This document shows, piece after piece, positions 53,298 through 62,331 of a stretch of 64,000 nt of DNA. Positions within the stretch are counted from its first letter, which is position 1; the number at the start of each line of letters is the position of its first letter. A program made the position numbers and the translations under genes. The notes beneath the pieces were generated by a model. It was not told the DNA's origin. It saw nothing but the letters and a program-made list of their open reading frames with translations, and searched no databases. The DNA is from Opisthocomus hoazin (Eukaryota > Chordata > Aves > Opisthocomiformes > Opisthocomidae), in contig NC_134420.1 of assembly GCF_030867145.1 (NCBI RefSeq), positions 9,319,323 to 9,383,322 of the forward strand, read 5' to 3'.

Positions 53298-54749
53298 TTT
53301 TGTTTCCACTGCGCACCATGGTTCTGTTTGACAAAGACCATGTTTTTATGATGAAGACAATTCAGTGCTGGCCTAATGAATAGCTCCACTTGCTTTGGGA
53401 ACATTTTCCTTACAAACTGGGATCTGACTACACGTATGCCTCTGGCTGCCTGCAGTCTTTCTCTGACTCTCTGCAAATCTCCACCCTCTTTAATCAGGGT
53501 CTTTCCTCATTTAACGGCTGGGGCAGTGCAGCCTTCAGTAATCAGTAACTTCAGCACTGATTGCAGGACTAACACCCACATTCCCACTATTTAACCACAG
53601 AGCAAAAAGAATTCAGCAACAATCACCAGAAAAGCAAAACCCTTACTCAACCAATTTTCTTGCCTGCCTTTTTTTATATCTTTAACAAAAGATTCTAGTT
53701 ACAGGCTAGAGTCTTGTACTACTTTCATACCTCCAGGGTTCTAGGGTTACACAAGGACTAGTGTATATGCAGCTCAGCATTCATATAGATTTTTTTGTTT
53801 CTCTTGCTTATGACCAAACAAGGGATAACTGTTACCAGCTTCCTTTCCGCTATTTCTTGATTTCATTAACAATGCACTGGCCTTGCTAAGTATTCAGCCA
53901 CGGCATGTCTGCTTTCAAAAACAAAGCTGCTCTCCCATATCCTCTGTAAATGATTTGAGGAGGTTTACACCTCAGTCCAAACATCTGTGGCTACAATTCC
54001 AGCCCCACATGCTCACACTCCATGTTTACAAATGCAGGAACTTGGGTTTAAGCACAACACGGCCCTGCAGCGTATCCAAGTCTCTAGACTTTTATGCCCT
54101 ACATACACTGTGGAATTTCCACTGTGCATACAAAATTATTCATGACAGAAACGTTGAAGGACCACCCTCCCCCTCCCTCTGCTTGAATACCAATGAGAAA
54201 AATAGCAAGAGGTTTTCTTTTCCTTCCCGATCATAGTGAGGAAGGGAAATTTAAAAACAACATGTATCGGGGGAGGGGAAGCGAGAGTCGCTGCAAAATG
54301 TTGAAGACCAGGGGTGCGAGTATGTACTTGTATTAACATCTTCCATCCCTGGAGCTGCAGTAATTTGCATGACATTATCTACCTGGGATGTTGCTATGGT
54401 TATCACCATACATAAGTAATTACCAGGGCAAATTGCACATACAGCGCACAGATTCATGCTGTCAGAAGCAAAGGGATCTTTTTATACACTTGAAAATGTA
54501 AATGTTTGAAAAAACACTAATCACAAAGATTCCCGATAAGACAAAAACTTCAAGACTGCTCCCGAGCGATCTAAGATGGTTGTTAGCTATACTAATTGAC
54601 AACTGTACCTTAAGGGCCAACTCAGTTCATGCCCAAGCGAGCCAGACATTGCACAGGCTCGGTGGAAAATCAGTAGAAACAGCAACTAGTAGTAGTAACC
54701 AGCAACTAATCAGTAGAAAATACCTGCCCAAAGAGATTACAGTGCAATT
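53298..54749. other. Intergenic DNA, no confident feature
   Basis: In the first 250 bases a second forward frame, shifted relative to the ORF before it, gives a protein-like stretch interrupted by stops (see the ORF at 52941). The remainder is ordinary AT-rich DNA. Near 54680-54720 there is a short imperfect direct repeat containing CAACTA. No gene or known mobile element is seen. Confidence 0.5.
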
Positions 54750-55364
54750 AGAATCATAGAATTGTTAAGGTTGGAAAAGACCTCTGAGATCATCTAGTTC
54801 AACCGTCAACCCAACACCACCATGCCTGCTAAACCATGTCCCGAAGTGCCACATCTACACGTGTTTTGAACACCTCAAGGGATGGTGACTCCACCACTTC
54901 CCTTGGCAGCCTGTTCCAAGGCCTGACCACTCTTTCAGTACAGAATTTTTTCCTAATATCCAATCTAAACCTCCCCTGACAAAACTTCTTGCCATTTCTC
55001 CCAAGTAACTAGCAATAGGACGAGAGGAAGAGACCAACACCTGCCTCACTACAACCTCCTTTCAGGTAGTTGTAGAGAACGATAAGGTCTCCCCTCTTCT
55101 CCAGACTAAACAGCCCCAGATCCCTCAGCCACTCCTCAGAAGACTTGTTCTCTAGCCCCTTCACCAGCTTCGTTGTTCTTCTCTGGACACACTCCAGCAC
55201 CTCAATGTCCTTCTTGTAGTGAGGGGCTCAAAACTGAACACAGTATTCGAGGTGCGGCCTCACCAGTGCTGAGTACAGGGGCACGATCACCTTCCTGCTC
55301 CTGATGGCCACACTATTCCTGATACCAGCCAGGATGCCGTTGGCCTTCTTGGCCACCTGGGCAC
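54750..55364 (-). mobile_element. CR1 LINE, 5'-truncated, minus strand
   Basis: CR1 is the dominant non-LTR retrotransposon of birds. Read on the minus strand, the element shows the C-terminal end of the ORF2 reverse transcriptase. The recognisable phrases are [16 protein letters not shown] and [16 protein letters not shown], then [19 protein letters not shown] and [15 protein letters not shown]. It ends with the 3' untranslated tail GGTTGAACTAGATGATCTC (complement near 54790-54808) and ATTCTATGATTC at about 54750. A stop interrupts the frame after CVQF, and the frame shifts later, so the copy is dead. The 5' end is lost at about 55364, as is normal for CR1. The text is well preserved, so it is a relatively young copy. 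Confidence 0.93.
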
Positions 55365-58300
55365 AAATTAGATGAGAAAGGTACATAGCAAGAGAAGTGG
55401 TATATCGCACAGAGCAAACAAGGTTGTCAACCTCATGGTATCGACATGATTATTTTGGGTAGATTACGTCAAGAAACTTGCTTCTGGCAAGCTAGGCACA
55501 AAAAAGATGAAAAAAAGAGGAGGATGAGGGAGTGATGTAGACTACACCCACGCGAAAAACCAGAAAAGGCACATGATGCTGTGATGAGGCAGCTTGTCAG
55601 GACAGGCCAAAAGTCTAGTCAAAGCAGTTCTCTGAATGTTCCCCCAGCTCCCCTCCTGCAACGTTTCTGTTGCCATTTGCAGGCTGGGATCTGACTGTGC
55701 CCTGATCTCCTAATTGCTAGTCTCCCACAAGGGCTGGGACGAAAGTTACAGTCCATCTACAGTTGTACACCTAAGGTGAAGAGAGCAATTAACACCTAAC
55801 ACAATTTGGCTGAAAGTACAAATACAGGACATCTGATGTTAGATCATCCAAAATAAATTAGATATAAAAAGCTCATTCTGAAATACTGGTACAATTATAT
55901 TTCTGATAAAATACAGCTGCACTGCATACAAACGACTTGAGCTGCTGTCTATTGGTGTCAACAGAATTTTTTCAGCAATTTTGATGGAGGTGTTCTGTGC
56001 CCTAAGGAAAAGACAAAGTTTTAAAAAATAGTGCTGCTGCTATGATCTGGGTCCAGGTAAAGCATTAGGCTAACTAGAATGTAAAATATAACTCTGGAAA
56101 ATACAAAATAGGTTTCCATAATTTAATTTGAAGTGACATACATTAGTCTCATATCCACCCAAACCAGTCACGTGTTCTATGTACAGAGGAATACTATAAG
56201 TTAGTTATTCTGGATTTACAGAGTATAGTAGAGTTGAGGAGAAAAATTGTTACATTTTCCATTTCTATCTTCTCTGAAAAGCAAGTTCTTCTTCTGCTTA
56301 CTTTGAAATCACCTACTTCTCACAGATACTTCTCTTTATTTCCTAATAATGTTAGCAGAGTTATCGTCAAAGATAATCATTCTCCCTAACCGAGTTGCAG
56401 AATACATTTTTTCAGGGCTGAAATTAGCTCTTGTCCTAGACCTAGACTTTCAGAGTTCTGCCTAGGAAACCAGGCAGCCTGCCAGGCTGACCCTAGCAAT
56501 GTTGGTACTTCCCAAAGCTCACCAATGCTAAGTTAAGCTCACTTGAGTTTCAGCATCCAGTCCCAGAAAACCGTCATTCCCTGATAACGAAGTGCCACTG
56601 TAAGCGCCTGGACTGCTGAGTTAAATCTACTCTCTCAGTCTTCCAGTTTGCCTCAGGGGACTATTAATCGCAGCTACGCGGAGACTCTGAAGTGTACTTG
56701 ATTTGCTGATGAGAAAACCAGTAAGTGTGTCAATGTTTTACCTATTTACATAGGGATCTCTGTGTAAACGGAGCCAAGCTCCAAGTACCACGGAGGTACT
56801 CCATGTGAGCAGGGAATAAACAAACGAATTTTGTAAAGGACAGAAGAAGCAAAGTATCAGCTCCAGGAATCAGCCAGGACAAGTGTGTCTTTGCATGATG
56901 GTTAGGAGAGCTGCACAGTTCGTAAAGATTTAGATGAGGCAGAAGATTTCAAGCAGTTTTGGAGGCTGACTTTTTAACCAAAGCTATGTTTGCACTCTAA
57001 GGACTGTTAGGTGCTACACCACTCTTACTTTCACCATACCCTTCCAAAGTAAATTATGACCCAGTCTTTAGGCCTGAATCTCATTCTAGTTTTAACATGG
57101 ACTTCAAATCTAAGTAAGAGCACACAAAGGTCCTTACTCAGAAAGCTACACTATGACACCAAGTATTTTGACTATTTTAGCAGACAGGACTCGGAAAATG
57201 TGCTGATAGAGATGATATTCTCCAAGAAGAGTTTTACTATTGAAAGCATGATAAGAACGGGTAGTAGCCAGCAAGCAGTCAGAAAGCATGGCGTCCTTTA
57301 GGGATCGTTTACACGGCCTCAGGAAAGGCACAATTAATGATGTCCAGAAATACTGACTGAAGATGCAAGATATTAGTGTACCCTATGAGGATAAATGCAG
57401 GCTGAAGACAAAGTAGGATACAAAACAAGTAATCTCAGGCATTTATCCAGGTAACTGGACCCACATGATGACAGGCATATTGTAGCTCTAAGCATATTTC
57501 ATACAAAATACTTTGTTGACTGTAAATATATCGGTGAAAGGGAAAGTAAATATGTGAAGAGCAAAATGCAAGATGGAACAACTGAGATAAATATTGTTAG
57601 ATTCAGGGGAAAAATGCTATAAACAGTAAGCAAAGCTCTTTGATTTGCACTGTTTTCCAGCCCATAAAACTGTAATATCTGCCAGCGTTTCATTAAAAGC
57701 TTATAAACTACCCAGCGTGCCTGCTGCTGCATAAATGTATTGCTAAAAAACATTGTCGATGTTGCAGACCTGGTATTTTGCAAGGTTTCAAAGAAACCTT
57801 ATGTGTATAAAACTCAGACGCATTACCAAAAGAAGTGTGGATTACAAAAATAGCACCTTAAACTCTCAACCTAATTGATATTAATCATTGAGTAGCAGTA
57901 GGTTTCTCTCAGCAGAGATGTTCAGAGTAATATTACTACACCAGAAAATACCAGTATCTCAGAAAAAATTGTTCAGTATTTTAAGAAACAAGTGTTGTGG
58001 ATGAAGGGTTTAGGAGGAAACTTTGACCATTTTGTGAAGTGAGTAAAAGGAGAAGAAGGTATGGCTTTTCACAGAGTATTGAGAGTTTATGGTGTTGGAG
58101 GTCACCATAGCCTAATGGCAAAATCTGTAAACGTTAATCCGAGTGATAAAAATATCTGGCAACACTAAGACTGAACGGATCGACAACTGTTCTGACTGAA
58201 CTTGCAGTCTGTTCTCAGCATGAACATCTAAGACTTCAGCCCTCTAAGGACAAGTAATCGCAGTATCTTCCCTTTTCCACAAGAAGTCATATTGGATCAA

Positions 58301-59039
58301 TCAAATTTTTGTTGTTACTACTAATGGTCCCAAATCAAGTCTAGAGAGGTCAGGGTATTCATGGTTTCCCATCTTTCATAAGATCACCGCATTTCAGGGC
58401 TCACTCACACTTCAATCCAAATACAGGGCAAAATTTAAATGTTCCGATGGCCAGAACCCTTCTCCCTGAGGCAAACCCTCCCAGTGTCTGGAGGCTTTCA
58501 AATGAACGACCACGTATGCACTTAGCCCCTTCCGCATTGCTGTTACTGTAGCTTTTCTCAGAGAGGCAGCTCCAAATTGTTCTGACAACAGAACATATAG
58601 ATTCATTCCCTGCATCCCTCAAATAACTTCGTATTCCTCTGCTACTAAAAGCAAACACGAAGCTACAATGTTACAACTCCATGGGGTGAATGGGCAGTAA
58701 AACGTACCTGTTACCGATGTCAAGACTTCACTAGCAGCACACTCTAGCACCACGTGGCTCAAGAAGTTAAAAATTCAGCACTTCAGCTTAGCCCACCTCT
58801 GGAATAACATTAGAAACAATATTATAGACATAGGAATTAGGGATGGGAATATTAGAAGACTGAGACATAAGGCAGAGCTGTATCTGAATTACTGCACAAA
58901 TATGTGATTCCTGAATACGTTAATTGAAACTTTGTTTTACAGGTATATGCTTAACAGACAAAACCGAACAAAAGCATTACGTCTCACTGGCTTTGTAAAC
59001 TCCCACGCAGTTGGTATGACCAGAAGAACCATTTTCAAG
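55365..59039. other. Intergenic DNA upstream of RCN1, no gene seen
   Basis: About 3.7 kb of AT-rich DNA between the CR1 element and the CpG shoulder. The open frames are short and unlike proteins I know. I see no recognisable repeat. Distal promoter elements of RCN1 could lie here but no motif stands out. Confidence 0.6.
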
Positions 59040-59480
59040 CTGCCACACGCGTGCCAGAACAGCTGTGAATGGCTCGCTCGGCAGAGGCACACCCCAAGGA
59101 CAGACTGCCCGGGCCCGGAGCAAGGCGCAGCTCGCGTGGCCCAAGTGAAAAGCATGCGTTAGTGTTCCGCTCAGTCTAGACTTCAGTAACAAACCAACGT
59201 ATTTGACCATTTAAATGTTTGAAATCTGCAACTGTCACTGATGGTTCCAAGGGAAAAACACCGCTGGCCCCACATGGCTCTCTTTCAGGCTTTGCACAAG
59301 TCACGAAAGGCAGAAAACAGCAGCCGTGGAGGTCTCTGAGACCACCTCTCTGCTGCCCTTCCAGCCCAGCCTGTGCCCGATGCGGTTCAGCTACAGACGG
59401 GGTTCAGGCCAAAAGGGCGTCTGCGGGGGTCACAGCGGTAGCAGGGAGGCCGTGGTCGGGTTCAGCACCTTGCACCTCAG
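59040..59480. promoter_or_regulatory. CpG-enriched shoulder upstream of RCN1
   Basis: Two patches, about 59040-59170 and 59370-59480, carry many CpG dinucleotides (for example ACGCGT, CCCGGGCCCGG and GCTCGCTCGG) although the surrounding DNA is CpG-poor. They lie 1.0-1.4 kb before the RCN1 coding start, separated from the main island by AT-richer DNA. This may be a promoter-proximal enhancer or an upstream start site. No coding exon is evident in it. Confidence 0.4.
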
Positions 59481-60399
59481 TGGTACAGCCAACGGCCACA
59501 TCGTAAATACCCGTTATATACTCGGTGGTCCGGGCTGACAAGTCAGACGTTGCAATTTGAAACTACTCGTACCCTCAGCTCCGTTGTAACAACGGACAGG
59601 CAGGTCCTGCGGTGACGCTCATCCGCAAGCGCTGGCCACACAGTTTAAAACAGGGCCCCGTAGCAGCAGCATCATTAACGTATGACGGGCTGCAGACAAC
59701 GACAATCCTCCCTAGTAGTGAGTTAGAGATAGAACACAGGAAGAGGAAAGGTATCAGGTGCAAATCTCAGTGACCTCTGTCTAGAGACTTTCACAGTCGT
59801 GAGCAAAACACATTGTAATTTAAGGGGAAAACAAAACCTTCTTGCTAAACGATTTGGGCTTTCTGTCTCCTGCGATTTTTAGGATCCTGAGTTTGCTTCC
59901 CTTACAGCGATGGCGACCCTGTTACGACAAATACCCGCTGTGAGAGTGCTCACGACCTTTTTTTCTGCATTTCTTGGGTATCACCTTGCTGTAGCACTCC
60001 AGACAGAGCCACAGGTTTGGGTTTTTTTACCTTTGGCCTTACTGTCACCTGCACCGAGCAGAGGGAACCGTACTCTTGTCCTCTGCTGCCCAGTCTGGGC
60101 TGGCGGCAGGACCCGCCCGCCTGACGCTCCGGCCGAGCGCACCGTGCGCCGCAGCAAAGGCGCGGGAGCCACCCGCTCTGTCGGGGGCTTTTTAGCGGGA
60201 CGAGCGCAGCGCGCGGTGATGACGCGGGGGGGAAGGGGCCGCCAGCTCCCCGCCGCGGGGCTCTCCTCCCGGCTCCCCGGCGAGGCGCTCGCAGCCCCGC
60301 GGCGGCGGACGTGCGGACGTGGCGCCGGGCCGGGCCGCGCTCCCGCCCCCCCCCGCCCCGCGGCCGGCCGGGGGAGGAGCGGGGCCGGGGAGCGGCCGC

Positions 60400-60415
60400 G
60401 GGGCGGGGCGGGGAG
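60400..60415 (+). promoter_or_regulatory. Overlapping GC boxes (SP/KLF-type)
   Basis: Two overlapping GGGGCGGGG motifs lie about 40-55 bases before the RCN1 start codon, with further G-rich runs on both sides. GC boxes bind SP/KLF factors and are the usual core elements of TATA-less CpG promoters. Their closeness to the ATG means they are either core promoter or within the 5' untranslated region, depending on where transcription starts. Confidence 0.5.
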
Positions 60416-60455
60416 CGGGGCCGGCGGAGGGGTGCGGGCTGCCGCGCTGCGGGGC

Positions 60456-60676
60456 ATGGCGGGCGACGCGGCGGGCTGGCGCCTGGCGCTGGCGCTGCTG
60501 CTGCTGCTGCCGGGCGGGCTGGGCAAGCCGACGGCGCGGCAGGAGCGGGCGCGGCCCGGCGCCGCGCAGCACGACGACAGCCCGGGCTTCCAGTACGACC
60601 ACGAGGCCTTCCTGGGCAAGGAGGAGGCGCGGAGCTTCGACCAGCTCAGCCCGGAGGAGAGCCGGGAGAAGCTGGG
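60456..60676 (+). CDS. RCN1: RCN1 (reticulocalbin-1), first coding exon
   Basis: Reticulocalbin-1 is a Ca2+-binding EF-hand protein of the CREC family that resides in the lumen of the endoplasmic reticulum. This exon encodes 73 full codons plus two bases of Gly74. Seen in the sequence: a short N-terminus, a hydrophobic leucine-rich core at residues 10-18 (partly from a CTG run), a probable signal cleavage after Gly23, then KPTARQER and an acidic linker, then [14 protein letters not shown] (residues 45-58) and FDQLSPEES (61-69). The KPT..R.ER and [12 protein letters not shown] stretches are what I know of vertebrate RCN1 and separate it from RCN2, RCN3 and calumenin. The ATG at 60456 is chosen because it starts the signal peptide and has G at -3 and G at +4. 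The exon ends GG|GTGAGA, so the Gly codon is split. The EF-hands and the C-terminal ER-retention signal are encoded by later exons outside the window. The gene is therefore partial here, not broken. Confidence 0.93.
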
Positions 60677-60682
60677 GTGAGA
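60677..60682 (+). other. RCN1: RCN1 exon 1 splice donor
   Basis: The sequence reads CTGGG|GTGAGA, a good match to the vertebrate 5' splice-site consensus. It lies directly after the codons for EESREKLG, where the homologous protein continues in a further exon. An alternative cut one base earlier would not give a GT intron start, so this boundary is well defined. Confidence 0.85.
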
Positions 60683-62289
60683 GGCGCGGCGGCCGGCCGA
60701 GACGTGGCAGGGGGAGGGCCCGGCGCGGCGCGGGGGGGCGGCCGGCGGAGGGGAGAGCGGCGGGGGGGGGGCGTTGGGCGTTGGGCGCTGCCCGCCCCGC
60801 TCCAGCTCCCCGGCCCCGGCGGGGGGGCTCGGGTGGGTGCCACGTCGGTTACGCTTCTTCCACACCCGGCCGGCTCTGCAGACGAGCGGCCGTCGGTGCT
60901 GCGCTGGTGTCGGCCGCCCCTCGCGGTGCCGCAGCAGCAGGCCTCGGGGAGGGAGCCTGCGGGCCGGTGCCGGGCAGAGCTCACCTCGCCCGCTGCCGGA
61001 GGGCTTTGCGGCTGCAGCTCCGTGTCCCCGGGTCCCTTGCCAGCCCCGCGTCAAGGTTAAAGCTGCCCGTCTCTACAGCTGCGTTTACAATTCCGCTCGA
61101 AGGCGCCTTCCCACAGCTCCTCCGCTCGCAGCATCGCTGCCCGCTGCCTCGCAGCGTTGCTCTTGCTTCCCTGCTGCCTTTCAGAGCAGAGTCCAGGCAA
61201 CAGTTGCCTGATTATACTGCTTCTCCCTCCCTTACACCTACAGGAGGTCAGATCACTAGTCAGAACAAAGTTTAACAGCAGGTAAAGAAAGACCCTGTTA
61301 TGTAGTTACTAACAAGAAAATCGTTTGAAATACCTGCGTGTTCTCACGGAGATCAGCTTTGCCTGTGCTCCCATAGGGAGCGGTACTCGCTCATCGTCTG
61401 TCTGTGCCGTTCCACCAAAAGCTCTCAGTGCCGTATCGCTGTTGTCTCACAGACTGACCTCTCGATCCTTCTGGAAGCTGTCACTACAATTTGCTTGTAT
61501 TTCAGTGAGTGAACAGATAAAGTGGTTACCAAAAATGACCAATTTCATCTACATTGTTCCAAGAAGGAGCGAAAGAAACCGTGTTCTCAGCACACATGAT
61601 CCGTGACTTCGATTCTCATGAAGTGTGTCACTAAAATGGACGTGCCTTTTTAAAATTGGTCTACACTTACACAAGTACAGATATTTTAGTTGGGGACATG
61701 GTTAAACGATAGAGTTGTTTTAAAACAGTTTTTCAAACACTAGCTCAGCAAAGAAGGATGCTTTACTTCTAGCCATCTCACTGTGTGCGCCTTGGGAGGG
61801 GTGACACAGGCATGTTAAGCTACAGCCACAGTCAGTAACCTTTCAAATGGAGGTGACTACAGCATCCATCTGAGGACCAAAGCCCACGTTGTATGCTGAG
61901 CATTGTGCAGCAGAACATCAGAGATGTGGCTCCTGGGGGGCCCTGTGGGACCGTTTCATGACTTTCAGCATTTCCTAACCTTGTAACTTCAGATATCAAA
62001 CTGGGAGGTAGAGAGAGTTTTTTTAAAATGCTTCCCTTTCTTTTTATTGTGATTTAATAATCAGATATACTGAGAAAAACAGTTTCGTTATGGGCAACCT
62101 CTGCAGCAATGGTTACAAATAGTGACATTTCTCAGTTGGTGAGTGGCTCTTGGGAAGAAGACATTTAATGAAAAGCTGTTTTTCAGTGCTTTCTGGAAGA
62201 AAACAGGAACATGTAGTCTGCTGCTCTAACCAAAGTGCACACTGCTGCATTTGTAAAGCATTTTACTTTGCTTAGGAAGGGTGGCAGCA

Positions 62290-62331
62290 CATTGGTCATC
62301 CCAATGACCAATGCTGGGATTGGAATCCCAG
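62290..62331. repeat. Two abutting perfect inverted repeats in RCN1 intron 1
   Basis: The first inverted repeat has 10-base arms CATTGGTCAT and ATGACCAATG around CCCA (62290-62313). The second starts at the next base with 8-base arms CTGGGATT and AATCCCAG around GG (62314-62331). Together they could form two back-to-back hairpins. The first also places ATTGG and CCAAT motifs in mirror arrangement. They sit at the edge of a GC-richer block and may be the end of an old DNA transposon, though I do not recognise the family. Confidence 0.6.

Larger units (their letters stand above)
60060..61100. promoter_or_regulatory. RCN1: CpG island promoter of RCN1
   Basis: Base composition changes sharply near 60060 from about 40% GC to very GC-rich DNA dense in CpG, and returns to background after about 61100. 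The island covers the presumed 5' untranslated region, exon 1 and the first 400 bases of intron 1. I see no TATA box or CCAAT box in the 400 bases before the ATG. This fits a broad, housekeeping-type CpG promoter. The exact transcription start cannot be read from the sequence. Confidence 0.85.

Noticed and set aside
53291..53476. 61-codon minus-strand frame overlapping the end of the unrecognised ORF
   Set aside because: Considered as a transposase fragment, but no catalytic motif or family match could be seen.
60219..60248. In-frame [10 protein letters not shown] upstream of the RCN1 start, similar to the mammalian RCN1 N-terminus as I remember it
   Set aside because: No hydrophobic signal core follows this ATG, while the ATG at 60456 has a proper signal peptide leading directly into KPT..R.ER. 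The likeness is probably coincidence in Arg/Gly-rich frame.
59981..61054. 357-codon frame on the minus strand over the CpG island
   Set aside because: It is antisense to the RCN1 promoter and exon 1, rich in Pro/Arg/Ala/Gly as any frame in GC-rich DNA would be, and resembles no protein. It reflects a lack of AT-rich stop codons.
60319..61275. 318-codon and other alternative plus-strand frames over the CpG island
   Set aside because: They run through the splice donor into the intron and consist of Arg/Ala/Gly/Pro runs. They are shadows of GC-rich sequence.
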